From the NCBI GenBank assembly GCA_018432935.1, contig JAHDSF010000017.1, forward strand, positions 1-64,000: DNA of 64,000 nucleotides, written 5' to 3'. This document shows positions 54,056 to 63,274 of the stretch, one piece after another; within the stretch, counting starts at the first letter, position 1, and each line of letters opens with the position of its first letter. The translations under genes were made by a program, and so were the position numbers. The DNA is from Rhodospirillales bacterium. GTDB taxonomy: Bacteria > Pseudomonadota > Alphaproteobacteria > Rhodospirillales > Shumkoniaceae. The notes below the pieces were generated by a model, which worked only from the letters and a program-made list of their open reading frames with translations, was not told the origin of the DNA and did not search any database.

Positions 54056-55960
54056 ATGTCCGGCTTGGTCGCGATCTTCAATCCCGATGGTATGAGGACG
54101 TCCTTGTCGGACGTCGTCCGGCGGATGCCGAGCCGCGCCGTCGGCCGGGACGAATGGGGCGACCGCTGTTTCAGGGCGGTCCGTCTGCACCATGGTGTCT
54201 TCAACCCCGAAGCCCAGCCGGTCCGCGATCCCTCGGAAACGCTTTTCCTCTTCATGGACGGCGAGTTCCACGGGCGCCCTCCCCTCGCCGCCGGGGCGCC
54301 TTCCCAGGCCGCTGCCTGCCTGGCCGCGTTCCGGAACGACCCTTCGGCCCTGGCCGGGTTCAACGGCAGCTTCGCAGCCATCGTCTACGATTCGCAGAGG
54401 CGCACCGTAAGCCTGATCTCGGACCGCATGAACACGCGGCCGCTCTACTACTTCCAGGCTGGACGGGAGTTGGTCGTCGCCAGCCACATCGCCGCCCTGA
54501 CCGGCCATCCAAGATGCCCGCGGGAGCTGAACCGGCAGTCCCTGCACGAGTTGATCGCCTATCGCCAGGTTCTCGGCGGCAACACGATCTACCAGGGAAT
54601 CCGGTGGATGGAGCCCGGAAGCATCGTCACCTTCGACGGCCGCTCCTGGAGCACGAAAGTCTACTGGAAGCTGGCTTGGCGGGAACCCTCGTTCTCCAGG
54701 CAGGACCTGCCCGAACTGCTCGCCGACGGTTTCCGTCAGGCAGTGCGCCGCAGGATGGGCGAGGGCCGCCGCCACGGCCTGCTGCTCAGCGGCGGCCTCG
54801 ATTCCCGGGTCATTCTCGCGGCCGCCGAGACGCCGATGGTGTGCTGCACCTTGGGCGACGTCGAAACCGATCAGGTACGGTGCGCTCGCAAAGCCGCAAG
54901 CCTGCGCGGCCTGCGCCATGACTTCCTGCCCGTCTCGCCCGAAGACTTTTGGGAGAACTTCGGCGAGGGCGTCCGGCTTACAGGCGGCATGTACGGCTAT
55001 CAGCAGAACCATTTCCTGCCGGTGCTCGATCAGTTGCGGAACCGTTGCGACGTCGTCTTCACCGGCAGCTACATGGACACGATCCTGCGGGCCACCTTCA
55101 TGCCGGCGAGAAAGCTCCGGCTGGGCGGCGTCTGCACTGGCCTGCCGTGGCTCGAAGACGTTCCGACGGGCGACCTCGCCGAAGCGCTTGTTCGCTCGCA
55201 GAAGCCGGGCTTTCCGCCATCGCTGGTGAACGGCGTCCTGTCCGGCGAAGCCCGGACCGAGCACGAGGCCCGACTGACCGAGGGCATGCGCGGCGCCATT
55301 GCCGGCTTCGAATCTCCGTACCTCCACCATGCGTGGAGCTACCTGATGATGCGGTCGATCCCGCACAATTTCGCCTTCCCCAACGTACTGTCGATCCGCA
55401 GTCGGATGGACGTCCAGATCGTCGCCTGGGACCACGGCCTGCTCGACATCGCGCTGCAGATGCCGCCGCATTGGGGCCTCCCGGATACCGCTTATCGCAA
55501 GGCGCTCTCCTTGCTTTCGCCCGAACTGGGCCGGCTCGAATACGCCAACGAGGGGCTGCCGGCAGAAACCAATCCCTATCTGCGGACGGCGTATGGCCTG
55601 CTCAGGGGTTCAATGCGTTCGATTGGAACCCGGGTCCTCCACAGGCGGCCGCTGGCTGGCCCCGCCTCGTGGCTGGACTTCGATACCCTGCTGCGCAGGC
55701 CCGGTCCTCTGCGCGACCGTCTCGTGGGCCTGTCCCAAAGCGAAGCCATCGCTGCATGCGGAATCTTCAGCCCGGCAGGCATCAAGGACGCGGTGACACA
55801 GCATCTGCACAGGCAGCGCAACATCGGCAAGTTCCTGCTCATGCTGCTGACCATCGACGAGTGGATCCGGCAGTTCGGCGCCGATACGCTTTCCGCCCCG
55901 AGCGGCAAGCGTAAGGCGGCGGCAACCGCCACCGGAAGCCTGGAGGCACCGGCGGCATGA
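54056..55960 (+). CDS. Asparagine synthetase B-like protein, glutaminase Cys absent (copy 1)
   Basis: A 634-residue AsnB-type protein. It starts MSGLVAIFNP where true glutamine-dependent enzymes have Met-Cys, so the nucleophilic Cys is Ser2 and glutaminase activity is unlikely. The Ntn-type domain otherwise keeps NGSFAAIVYD and SDRMNTRPLYYF. The ATP-pyrophosphatase motif SGGLDSR is at 245-251 and the synthetase domain runs to about 600. Related proteins without Cys2 include beta-lactam synthetase and members of exopolysaccharide clusters. The start lies after a GGGGGG-containing stretch rather than a clear ribosome binding site. A similar copy follows directly. Confidence 0.82.
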   Translation: MSGLVAIFNPDGMRTSLSDVVRRMPSRAVGRDEWGDRCFRAVRLHHGVFNPEAQPVRDPSETLFLFMDGEFHGRPPLAAGAPSQAAACLAAFRNDPSALAGFNGSFAAIVYDSQRRTVSLISDRMNTRPLYYFQAGRELVVASHIAALTGHPRCPRELNRQSLHELIAYRQVLGGNTIYQGIRWMEPGSIVTFDGRSWSTKVYWKLAWREPSFSRQDLPELLADGFRQAVRRRMGEGRRHGLLLSGGLDSRVILAAAETPMVCCTLGDVETDQVRCARKAASLRGLRHDFLPVSPEDFWENFGEGVRLTGGMYGYQQNHFLPVLDQLRNRCDVVFTGSYMDTILRATFMPARKLRLGGVCTGLPWLEDVPTGDLAEALVRSQKPGFPPSLVNGVLSGEARTEHEARLTEGMRGAIAGFESPYLHHAWSYLMMRSIPHNFAFPNVLSIRSRMDVQIVAWDHGLLDIALQMPPHWGLPDTAYRKALSLLSPELGRLEYANEGLPAETNPYLRTAYGLLRGSMRSIGTRVLHRRPLAGPASWLDFDTLLRRPGPLRDRLVGLSQSEAIAACGIFSPAGIKDAVTQHLHRQRNIGKFLLMLLTIDEWIRQFGADTLSAPSGKRKAAATATGSLEAPAA

Positions 55961-55976
55961 CGCGGACCGCGGCTCG

Positions 55977-57851
55977 ATGTCCGGCCTGGTAGCGATCTTC
56001 AACCCCGCCGGCATCAAAGCCGCCTGCCTCGCGGACATGATCCGCGCCTCTCCGACCCGTGCTTCCGGTCGGGACGTCTGGGAAGACCCTTGCTTCGCCG
56101 CGGCGCGCCTCCACCACGGCGTCATCGAGGCCGCTCCCCAACCCACGTGGGACGCCGGCCGCACCTTGTGCCTCTTCATGGACGGAGGCGTCCCCGGTTT
56201 CGGCGATGCAAGCGCGCCGGCCGCCTGCCTGTCGCTGTTCCGAGGCCGCCGCGACCGATTCGCCGATCTCAACGGCAGCTTCGCCCTGATCGTCTACGAT
56301 GCCGTCCGGCGCAGAGTCAGCCTGGTCTCCGACCGCATGAACACCCGGCCTCTCTACTACTTCCAGGCCGGGCGCGAGCTTGTGGTGGCGACCCATGTTG
56401 CGGCGCTGACAGCGCACCCGGACTGTCCCCGTACCCTCGACAGGCAGTCGCTGCACGAGCTGATCGCGTACCGGCAGGTGCTCGGGGCGAACACGATCTA
56501 CGATGGAATCCGCTGGATGGAGCCGGGCAGCATCGTCACCTTCGACGGCGCCACGTCACGGACGCGGGCCTACTGGCGGATGCGCTGGCGCGAACCGGAT
56601 TTCCCGCAGCGCGATCTCCCCGACCTGATTGCCGAAGCTGTCCGCGCGGCAGTGCGGCGACGGCGTGCGCCCGGTATCCGCCACGGCGTCTTTCTCAGCG
56701 GCGGTCTCGATTCCCGCATCATCCTGGCCGCCGCCGAGGAACCGCTGCCGTGCCTCACCCTTGGCGACGTCGAGACCGGGCAGCTGCGGTGCGCCCGGGA
56801 GGCCGCCGCCATCAAGGGCGCGCCGCATCACTTCCTGCCGGTCTCTCCCGATGACTTTTGGTCCTGCTTCGAGGAGGGCGTTCGCCTTACGGGCGGCATA
56901 TACGGATGCCAGCACAATCACTTCCTGCCGGTTCTTGACAGAACGCGCGAGCACTGCGACGTAGCCTTCAGCGGCGGTTATCTCGACACCATCCTGCGCG
57001 GCAGCTTCATGCCGGCGCGCAGAATCGCGTTCGGCGGCGTGTCGGCCAGCGTGCCCTGGCCAGCGTCCCTCCCTTCGGGCGATCTTCCGAGCTTGCTTGC
57101 GCGCTCGCAGAAGACCGCCTCGCCGGTTTCCCTTGTGCGCAGCGTCCTGTCGCGCGAGGCCGAGGCCGAGCACGAGGACCGGCTTCGCTGGGGAATGCGA
57201 AACGCCCTCGTCGGCTTCGAGTCCGACTATCCGCACCACGCCTGGAGCTACGTGATGATGCGCTCCATGCCGCACAATCTCGGCTTTCCGAACGTGCTGT
57301 CGATCCGCAGCCGGATGGAGGTCGAACTGGTCGCCTGGGACCACGAACTGCTGGAGATCGCGCTGCGGCTGCCGCCAGGCTGGGTCATGCCCGACAACGC
57401 CTACCGGAGCGCGCTGGCACTGCTTTCGCCGGCCTTGGCCCGCCTGCAGTACGCCAACGACGGCATGCCTGCCGACGCCAACGTGTACCTGCGGACGGCC
57501 AGCCGCATGCTGGGGGCCTCGGCGCGGGCGGTCGAGACGCGGCTTCTCGGGAACCGGCCGCTCAACGGATCGGCCTCGTGGCTCGACTTCTGCGGAATGC
57601 TGCGGCAGGCAGGGCCACTGCGCCGGCGTCTCGAGGACCTGCCGCGCAGCGAGGCCCTGGCCGCCTGCGGCATCTTCGATCCCGTCGGTCTGCAGGCTGC
57701 GGTCGACGGCCACCTTCACCGCAACCGCAACCACGCCAAGTTCCTGCTGATGCTGCTGACGGTCGACGAATGGATCCGCCAGTTCGGGGCGACGGGAACG
57801 CCCCTCCAAAGCACCGGCGCTGCCCCCCTGTACCAGGCGCCGGTGGCCTGA
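55977..57851 (+). CDS. Asparagine synthetase B-like protein, glutaminase Cys absent (copy 2)
   Basis: A 624-residue paralogue of the preceding protein, very similar along its length: MSGLVAIFNP again with Ser2 in place of Cys, NGSFALIVYD, SDRMNTRPLYYF, and the ATP motif SGGLDSR at 241-247. Conserved blocks include YRQVLG-NTIY-GIRWMEPG and MRS-PHN-FPNVLSIRSRM. The 16-base spacing to copy 1 shows a tandem duplication now diverged, so the two probably act on different substrates or as a pair. A bidirectional terminator follows. Confidence 0.82.
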   Translation: MSGLVAIFNPAGIKAACLADMIRASPTRASGRDVWEDPCFAAARLHHGVIEAAPQPTWDAGRTLCLFMDGGVPGFGDASAPAACLSLFRGRRDRFADLNGSFALIVYDAVRRRVSLVSDRMNTRPLYYFQAGRELVVATHVAALTAHPDCPRTLDRQSLHELIAYRQVLGANTIYDGIRWMEPGSIVTFDGATSRTRAYWRMRWREPDFPQRDLPDLIAEAVRAAVRRRRAPGIRHGVFLSGGLDSRIILAAAEEPLPCLTLGDVETGQLRCAREAAAIKGAPHHFLPVSPDDFWSCFEEGVRLTGGIYGCQHNHFLPVLDRTREHCDVAFSGGYLDTILRGSFMPARRIAFGGVSASVPWPASLPSGDLPSLLARSQKTASPVSLVRSVLSREAEAEHEDRLRWGMRNALVGFESDYPHHAWSYVMMRSMPHNLGFPNVLSIRSRMEVELVAWDHELLEIALRLPPGWVMPDNAYRSALALLSPALARLQYANDGMPADANVYLRTASRMLGASARAVETRLLGNRPLNGSASWLDFCGMLRQAGPLRRRLEDLPRSEALAACGIFDPVGLQAAVDGHLHRNRNHAKFLLMLLTVDEWIRQFGATGTPLQSTGAAPLYQAPVA

Positions 57852-57878
57852 TCCCCTTCCCGCTTCGCGCAACAAAAA

Positions 57879-57910
57879 GCCCGCCGGGCGGCGGGCTCTT
57901 CGCTTTTCCC
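57879..57910. terminator. Bidirectional terminator between the asparagine-synthetase-like and tctB genes
   Basis: GCCCGCC at 57879-57885 and GGCGGGC at 57890-57896 with a GGGC loop form a seven-pair stem. AAAAA precedes it and TCTTCGCTTTT follows, so it can terminate transcription on both strands for the convergent genes. Confidence 0.8.
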
Positions 57911-57921
57911 GGAGGCCGGGC

Positions 57922-58401
57922 TCACAGGAACGGCGCGGTTGGCAACGGTACCAGGAACGCCGACTTGAACAGGAAATAGAACCCCAGCACCAGCGCCGCC
58001 GAGACCAGCGGGTAGACGACGATCCGGAACCGGGTCCAGGGGTCGTACATCGCGATCAGAAGCATCACCGCGAAGGCGGCGCTTCCGGCGATCAGGAAGC
58101 CGACGTAGGGCATCGCCAGGGCGCACGCGAACAGGGTCACGACCAGCCCGACGCGACGCGGCGTCGAACCGCCGCGCTGGGCAGTCTGGGCCTCGAGCGA
58201 TTCGGTCAGCTCCTTCGGCGGCAGGAGCAGCTGCCGCCCGATGTACATCAGGCAGAACACGATCATCAGCACCGCGACCGCCCTTGGGTAGACGTAGGAA
58301 TCGCGGTCCAGCATGCGGGTGGTGTCCCACAGGGCGGCCCCCCCGAGCAGGATGAACAGGGAGCACACAACCATGCCGGCAGTGTCGCGTTTCCGAGCCA
58401 T
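57922..58401 (-). CDS. tctB: Tripartite tricarboxylate transporter small subunit TctB (second set)
   Basis: A 159-residue membrane protein with four helices, for example MVVCSLFILLGGAALWDTT and VVYPLVSAALVLGFYFLFKS. The layout fits TctB, and the gene follows tctA by two bases. It forms the small membrane subunit of the second TTT transporter in this window, independent of the set at 26033-29018. Confidence 0.85.
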   Translation of the reverse strand: MARKRDTAGMVVCSLFILLGGAALWDTTRMLDRDSYVYPRAVAVLMIVFCLMYIGRQLLLPPKELTESLEAQTAQRGGSTPRRVGLVVTLFACALAMPYVGFLIAGSAAFAVMLLIAMYDPWTRFRIVVYPLVSAALVLGFYFLFKSAFLVPLPTAPFL

Positions 58402-58403
58402 GA

Positions 58404-59915
58404 TCAGGACCTCCCCTCTTGGCGGGCCAGCCGACGCACCAGCCGTGGCTTGAGCATCGGGTAGAACAGGGACAGCAGGATGACGAGGATGAGAACGAAC
58501 GAGATCGGGCGGGCGAAGAAGCCGGTCAGCGGATTCCCGGTCGCCTCCCCGATGATCCATCCCTGCACGAACCCGTTCTCGGCGATCCGGCTGAGGATGA
58601 GGCCGAGCACGATCGGCGAAGGGGTGAAGCCGAAACGGTTGAGGATCCAGCCAATGACCCCCAGCACGACCATTATGGCGATGTCGGAGGTGCTGTTGCG
58701 GATCGCATAGGTTCCGATCACGCACATGAAGGCGACCGAGGGGACCAGCAGCGCCTTCGGGATCGTAATGATCGACTTGTACGCGTAGCGGCCGATGAGC
58801 AGGCCCGCCGGAAGCATCAACGCCGTCGCGATGAAAAGGCCGGCCATGAAGGTGTAGACGATCGAGCCGCCGCCTTCGGTGAACAGGTTGGGGCCGGTCC
58901 GGACGCCCTGGACCAGCAGCGCACCGAGGATCACCGCGTCGGTCGGCGTGCCGGGAATGCCCAGCACGAGGGTGGGTATCAGGCCTCCGCCGACGGTCGC
59001 GTTGTTGGCGCCTTCGGAAGCGATGATGCCGTCGGGGTCGCCATCGCCGAACTTGTTGCCCGCAGGAGCGGTGCGGCGCGCTTCGGAATAGGCGACCAGG
59101 CTGGCGATCGAGCCGCCGGCACCGGGAAGGATGCCGACGATGGTGCCGATGACCGAGCTGCGCACCGCGTTGACCCAGCGGCGGCTGAGGATCGAGGTCG
59201 CCTCGCCGAGGCGGAAGCCGCGGGTCTCGTGCGTCACCTTGAGATGCCGGTCGGGGGTGGCGACGAGGTCGATCAGGACCGGAACGCAGTAGAGCCCGAT
59301 CAGCGCCGAGACCGTCTCGATGCCGCCGATCATCACGTTGCTTCCGAACGTGAAGCGGACGTCTGAGCTGATCTCGGCGACGCCGATGCAGGCGATGAGA
59401 AGGCCGAAGCACGCGCCGATCAGTCCCTTCAGCGTGTTGCCTTCGGACAGTGATGCGATCAGCGTGAGCCCGAACATGGCCAGCCAGAAGTACTCGGTCG
59501 GTCCGAACTCGAGTGCGACCTCGGCCAGCGGCGGTGCCAGACCGAGCAGGAACAGGGCGCCGACCATGCCGCCGATCACCGACGCCAGACAGGCGACGGT
59601 GATCGCAAGATCGCCGTCGCCCCGCTTGGCCATCGGGTAGCCTTCGAACGTAGTCGCGATCGCCGATGGCGTTCCCGGAGTGTTGAGGAGGATGGCGGAA
59701 TACGCCCCGCCATAGATGGCTCCGGTATAGATGGCACCCATCAGGATGAGCGCCGCGGCCGTCGGCATGGAGAAGGTGAACGGCACCAGCACGGCGATAG
59801 CCATCGTCGCCGTCAGCCCGGGAAGGGCACCGATGACCGTTCCGGCCACGACGCCGCCCAGAGCCAGCAGGAAGTTTTCCGGCGACAATGCCGCCCACAT
59901 GAACTCGAAACTCAT
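58404..59915 (-). CDS. tctA: Tripartite tricarboxylate transporter large permease TctA (second set)
   Basis: A 503-residue large permease with about twelve helices. TctA marks are IGALPGLTATMAIAVLVPFT, YGGAYSAILLNTPGTPSAIA, TFEGYPMAKRGDGD, GILPGAGGSIASLVAYSEAR and GIPGTPTDAVILGALL. It lies between tctC and tctB on the minus strand. Its N-terminal helices and loops differ clearly from the first TctA, so it is a separate system, not a copy of the first. Confidence 0.93.
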   Translation of the reverse strand: MSFEFMWAALSPENFLLALGGVVAGTVIGALPGLTATMAIAVLVPFTFSMPTAAALILMGAIYTGAIYGGAYSAILLNTPGTPSAIATTFEGYPMAKRGDGDLAITVACLASVIGGMVGALFLLGLAPPLAEVALEFGPTEYFWLAMFGLTLIASLSEGNTLKGLIGACFGLLIACIGVAEISSDVRFTFGSNVMIGGIETVSALIGLYCVPVLIDLVATPDRHLKVTHETRGFRLGEATSILSRRWVNAVRSSVIGTIVGILPGAGGSIASLVAYSEARRTAPAGNKFGDGDPDGIIASEGANNATVGGGLIPTLVLGIPGTPTDAVILGALLVQGVRTGPNLFTEGGGSIVYTFMAGLFIATALMLPAGLLIGRYAYKSIITIPKALLVPSVAFMCVIGTYAIRNSTSDIAIMVVLGVIGWILNRFGFTPSPIVLGLILSRIAENGFVQGWIIGEATGNPLTGFFARPISFVLILVILLSLFYPMLKPRLVRRLARQEGRS

Positions 59916-59956
59916 AGCTTCGCTCGCCGTGCTGGTGTTGCGATCGGTCGGTCGGC

Positions 59957-60925
59957 TTACTTTACCAGGGCCGCTTCCTTGGCCGCCTTGATGTAGATCG
60001 TCTTCATCTTGGCCATGAAGTCGTCCATCGACTTGCCGTACTTGACGTCAAGCATGGCGAATCCGCCGTCCAGCATCTTCTTGATGAACGCCGGGTCCTT
60101 GTTGATGGCCTCGATCATGTCGGCAAGCTTCTTGCGGGTCTCCTCGGACGCCGACTTCGGGACCGCGATGCCGCGGTACGTGCCGCCGCTCATCTCGTAG
60201 CCGAGTTCCTTGAAGGTCGGCACGTCCGGGAAACCGGGATGCCGCTGGTCCATCGCCACCGCCAGCAGACGCGTGCGCTCGAACTGCTTCGGGACCGTGG
60301 TATAGCCCCACTGCGCCATGGTCTGGCCGCCGAGCAGCGCGGTCACCGAAGGCCCGGTCCCGCCGAACGCGACGTAGGTCGACTTGATGCCGGCCGCCTC
60401 GTCGAACATGATCTGCGCCAGATGGTTGGCCGAGCCCTTGCCGGACCCGCCGAACGTCACTTTGCCAGGGTTCGCCTTGGCGTAGTCGACGAGGTCCTTC
60501 AGCGTCTTGAACTGGCTGTCGTCCTTGACGACGATGGCGTCGGGCGTGAAGTGGAAGAAGTAGACGTTGACGAGATCGTCGGTCTGGTAGCCGATCTGGC
60601 TCTGCTCCGGCTGAATGATGATGTGGGGAATGTTGGTCCCCATGATCGTGTAGCCGTCGCCCTTCATCTTGTTGAGCTGCGACCAGCCGACGGCGCCGCC
60701 GCCGCCCGGCTTATAGGTGATGATGAAGTCCTGGCCGAATTTCTGCTTGAAGAACGGCTGCTGAAAGCGGGCGGTCACGTCCGATTCGCCGCCGGGTCCG
60801 AACGGGATGTAGTAGGTGATCGGCTGATCGGGATAGGCCGCAACGGCCCCGGTGGAAAACCCAACGCCCGCAACCATTGCCGCCGCGGCGGCCGTCATCA
60901 CCATGCGTGCTGCACGCCTCATCAT
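59957..60925 (-). CDS. tctC: Tripartite tricarboxylate transporter substrate-binding protein TctC (second set)
   Basis: A 322-residue receptor with a signal peptide (MVMTAAAAAMVAGVGFSTGA). TctC/Bug features are YPDQPITYYIPFGPGGESDV, ITYKPGGGGAVGWSQLNKMK, KVTFGGSGKGSANHLAQIMF and FPDVPTFKELGYEMSGGTYR. The ligand is unknown, although the neighbouring UbiD-like gene would fit an aromatic carboxylate. GGAGGAAAT precedes the start. Confidence 0.9.
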   Translation of the reverse strand: MMRRAARMVMTAAAAAMVAGVGFSTGAVAAYPDQPITYYIPFGPGGESDVTARFQQPFFKQKFGQDFIITYKPGGGGAVGWSQLNKMKGDGYTIMGTNIPHIIIQPEQSQIGYQTDDLVNVYFFHFTPDAIVVKDDSQFKTLKDLVDYAKANPGKVTFGGSGKGSANHLAQIMFDEAAGIKSTYVAFGGTGPSVTALLGGQTMAQWGYTTVPKQFERTRLLAVAMDQRHPGFPDVPTFKELGYEMSGGTYRGIAVPKSASEETRKKLADMIEAINKDPAFIKKMLDGGFAMLDVKYGKSMDDFMAKMKTIYIKAAKEAALVK

Positions 60926-61047
60926 TTCCTCCTGCTTGTAATTGGAATGCCTGGCACTCGATGGGGTCCTCTACTCTTCCGGCTCCTCCTTGCACAGCCC
61001 TTCTATATGATAACAGACTTGAGGCTAGGTTGTCTGCCCGTCGCCTG

Positions 61048-61959
61048 TCAACTGGACCGAGACGCCGAGGGGCGCGCGAAGCGCGGCGGAACCTCCTCCA
61101 CAACGGCATCGGCCACCGCGAGCGAGCGCTCGTCGGGGCGGATGCTCGCTCGCCGCGGCAGCCCGCCCCCTCCCGTCCCGAAGTCGGCGTAAATGGGAAA
61201 CCGGCGCATCGTCAGAGCCTCGACCTCGATCGATACAGTGAGACCCGCCCGGCTCGGTACGCGCCTCGGAATCCGCCCTTCGATGATGATCTCGGCGTCG
61301 GCCGGCACCTTGACGAGGCCGCCATGGCTGAGGGTCGGGACCAGCCGGACCGGTTCCCCGGCCATGCCGCCGGCCGTCTCCCAGTGTCCTGCATGCGCCC
61401 CCGCGATGACCGTGGGATGATGGCCGATCCACAGCGCGCAAGGGCAGTCCTCTCCGCGAGCCCACCAACGCGTCACGGTGCCTCCCACGCCGGCGGCGAG
61501 CCGGCTGGCCATCGTGCGGGCTCCCTTGACCAGGCAGCGTTGCAGCACGGTGCTGTCGCGGCCGGTATCGGCATCGCAGGTGACCAGATGAGCGCACGTC
61601 AGGCGGGGAGCGGAGCCGGCCGCCGGCAGGTGCAGGATCGGCAGACGGCCGAGATCGGCCCGCCTTGCCTTGCGGACCACCTCCTGAACCGGCGCCTCGG
61701 ACGTCGCCACCACGACCGGGGCGATTCTCGGGAACGCGCCGGTGAGAGGCAGGCCCGCAAACAGGTTGGTCGCCACCGGGATCTCGCAGGGCGTGCCGTC
61801 GACGCGCAGCGGTCGTGCGACCAGTACGATCGGGCGTGGCCGCCACCCGGACAACCGCTGCAGCAGGCCGGCGATCTCACCGGCTACCGACAGCGGGCGT
61901 TGGATGCGCCAGACCGCATCCCCCGCGCCATCCAGGAAGGTGCGGAGGTCTGCCACCAC
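61048..61959 (-). CDS. Reduced UbiD-like (prFMN decarboxylase family) protein
   Basis: A 303-residue protein similar to the N-terminal two thirds of UbiD-family decarboxylases: DLRTFLDGAGDAVWRIQRPL, VATNLFAGLPLTG, a DLGRLPILHLP block, CDADTGRDSTVLQR, CALWIGHHPTVIAG and VPADAEIIIEG. The usual asparagine before the conserved Arg (normally N-x-G-x-Y-R) is not preserved, and the EGPFGE-type motif after the EG is missing. Full UbiD proteins have 450-500 residues. It starts one base after the lipoprotein stop (GTG at 61959 or 61956). It may be a specialised or degenerate enzyme. Confidence 0.6.
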   Translation of the reverse strand: MVADLRTFLDGAGDAVWRIQRPLSVAGEIAGLLQRLSGWRPRPIVLVARPLRVDGTPCEIPVATNLFAGLPLTGAFPRIAPVVVATSEAPVQEVVRKARRADLGRLPILHLPAAGSAPRLTCAHLVTCDADTGRDSTVLQRCLVKGARTMASRLAAGVGGTVTRWWARGEDCPCALWIGHHPTVIAGAHAGHWETAGGMAGEPVRLVPTLSHGGLVKVPADAEIIIEGRIPRRVPSRAGLTVSIEVEALTMRRFPIYADFGTGGGGLPRRASIRPDERSLAVADAVVEEVPPRFARPSASRSS

Positions 61960-61960
61960 C

Positions 61961-63082
61961 TCAGCCCCGGCTTTTGACGCTCCCCGCCGCGCGCCGGAGC
62001 GCATCCTCGACCAGGTCCGAGATCGCCGGCACCAGCTTGGGATCGTAGAGGCCGGGGAACAGCATGAGTTGCTGGCGATAGGCATCGACGACCTTGCCCT
62101 GCGGGTCGAGAAGCTGCCAGTCGATGGTGGCGGGGCCGGCCTCCGCGGGGGCCGTCTTCTTGTCGAAGCGGACGTTCAGGACATGAGCGGCGGTCCCGTT
62201 CTCCCGCGTCATCTGGAAGCCGTACTCTTTCATGGCTTCCCAGGCCACGGAGCGGAACATCCGCTCGATTTCGCCCTCCTTGCCGCCGCTCGCCTCGCGG
62301 ACGATGAGCGGCAGCGACGCCACTCCGGCCGAGGGCGCCGCCACGGCAGTCGGGGCCGCTGCAACGGCAGCAGCTGCCCGCACCGGCTGAGGGATCGCGG
62401 TCGGCGGCACCGGCGCGGCGCTCGCCACCGGCCGAGCCGGGGCAAGGCCGCTGCGCGGGGTGGGGGGGGTTGTGGGTGCACACGTCCCCGCCGCGTTGCC
62501 CGACCATCCGGGAATGCACGAAAGCGCGCCCAGCGGCGCGCCCGGATCGGGCGGCGGCGCCGCCGGCGGCATGTCCCTGATGTAGGAGGCGGCGGTTTCC
62601 GGGCTGTTCATGTCGAAGCCGCCGACCTGGAAGCCCGGCGCCGCGGATGGCGCCGGCAGCGGCATCTCGACCCCGGTTATGTAGGAGCCGGGGACCGGCG
62701 GCATGCCCACCGAAAAGCCCTCGCCCGAGCCGACCGGCAACACGTCCGGAGGAGGCAGCGGCAGGGTGGTGGGCTTGATGAAGTCGCTGGCGATCGGCTG
62801 CGGCCCAAGCGAGAACACGTCACCCAGGGCGACCGGCCCCACCGTCGGCGGCGGCAGCGACATCGTGATTCCGGTGACCTGGCTGCCGGCACTTGCCGGT
62901 GGCACCATCGAGAACGCGCGGACATCGCAACCGAAGCAGGGTGCTGACGGGGGCCCCCAGGTGCCGCTGGCGGATGGGCGGGATGCCCCCTCCCTCGCAG
63001 CAACCGAATCGGCGCCGGCCCCGGTACAGGACGCCGCCAACCCCGTCGCGAGCAGGAGCGCGAGACGCCATGTTCCGACCAT
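61961..63082 (-). CDS. Lipoprotein with 33-residue tandem repeats
   Basis: A 373-residue protein with lipobox LAASC, so Cys19 is lipidated. Residues 57-186 carry three 33-residue repeats and a shorter fourth, each starting FS or FD and containing a central I-T-G/V-E/T-M-x-L-P-x-P block. A Pro/Ala linker follows at about 190-260, then a C-terminal domain with LPLIVREASGGKEGEIERMF, HVLNVRFDKK and YRQQLMLFPGLYDPKLVPAI that looks like a secreted globular domain of unknown function. AGGGGAGGGG precedes the ATG at 63082. The UbiD-like gene follows it. Confidence 0.65.
   Translation of the reverse strand: MVGTWRLALLLATGLAASCTGAGADSVAAREGASRPSASGTWGPPSAPCFGCDVRAFSMVPPASAGSQVTGITMSLPPPTVGPVALGDVFSLGPQPIASDFIKPTTLPLPPPDVLPVGSGEGFSVGMPPVPGSYITGVEMPLPAPSAAPGFQVGGFDMNSPETAASYIRDMPPAAPPPDPGAPLGALSCIPGWSGNAAGTCAPTTPPTPRSGLAPARPVASAAPVPPTAIPQPVRAAAAVAAAPTAVAAPSAGVASLPLIVREASGGKEGEIERMFRSVAWEAMKEYGFQMTRENGTAAHVLNVRFDKKTAPAEAGPATIDWQLLDPQGKVVDAYRQQLMLFPGLYDPKLVPAISDLVEDALRRAAGSVKSRG
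62525..62914 (-). repeat. 99-bp coding repeats of the lipoprotein (33-residue units)
   Basis: Units start at residues 57, 90, 123 and 156, exactly 33 residues apart in the first three. Each begins with FS or FD, has a V/I/Y-T/K/I-x strand around position 13-18 and a PL-P-P turn near 20-24. The repeats are diverged at the base level and retain the reading frame. Confidence 0.7.
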
Positions 63083-63274
63083 CGATCCCCTCCCCTCCGC
63101 GGACGTCCACCCACCAAGAGCCCTGCATCGACGCTCCATGTCAAGACCGACGATCGCCAACCTTTGCTGACTTTTGCTTGCATTTTGATGATGTCTGTTC
63201 ACTGTTGCGGCAAGGGTATGGAAAATGCCTGCTCCCGGTTTCGCCCCCGGCGGGACGCTGCTGACGATTGCCTC

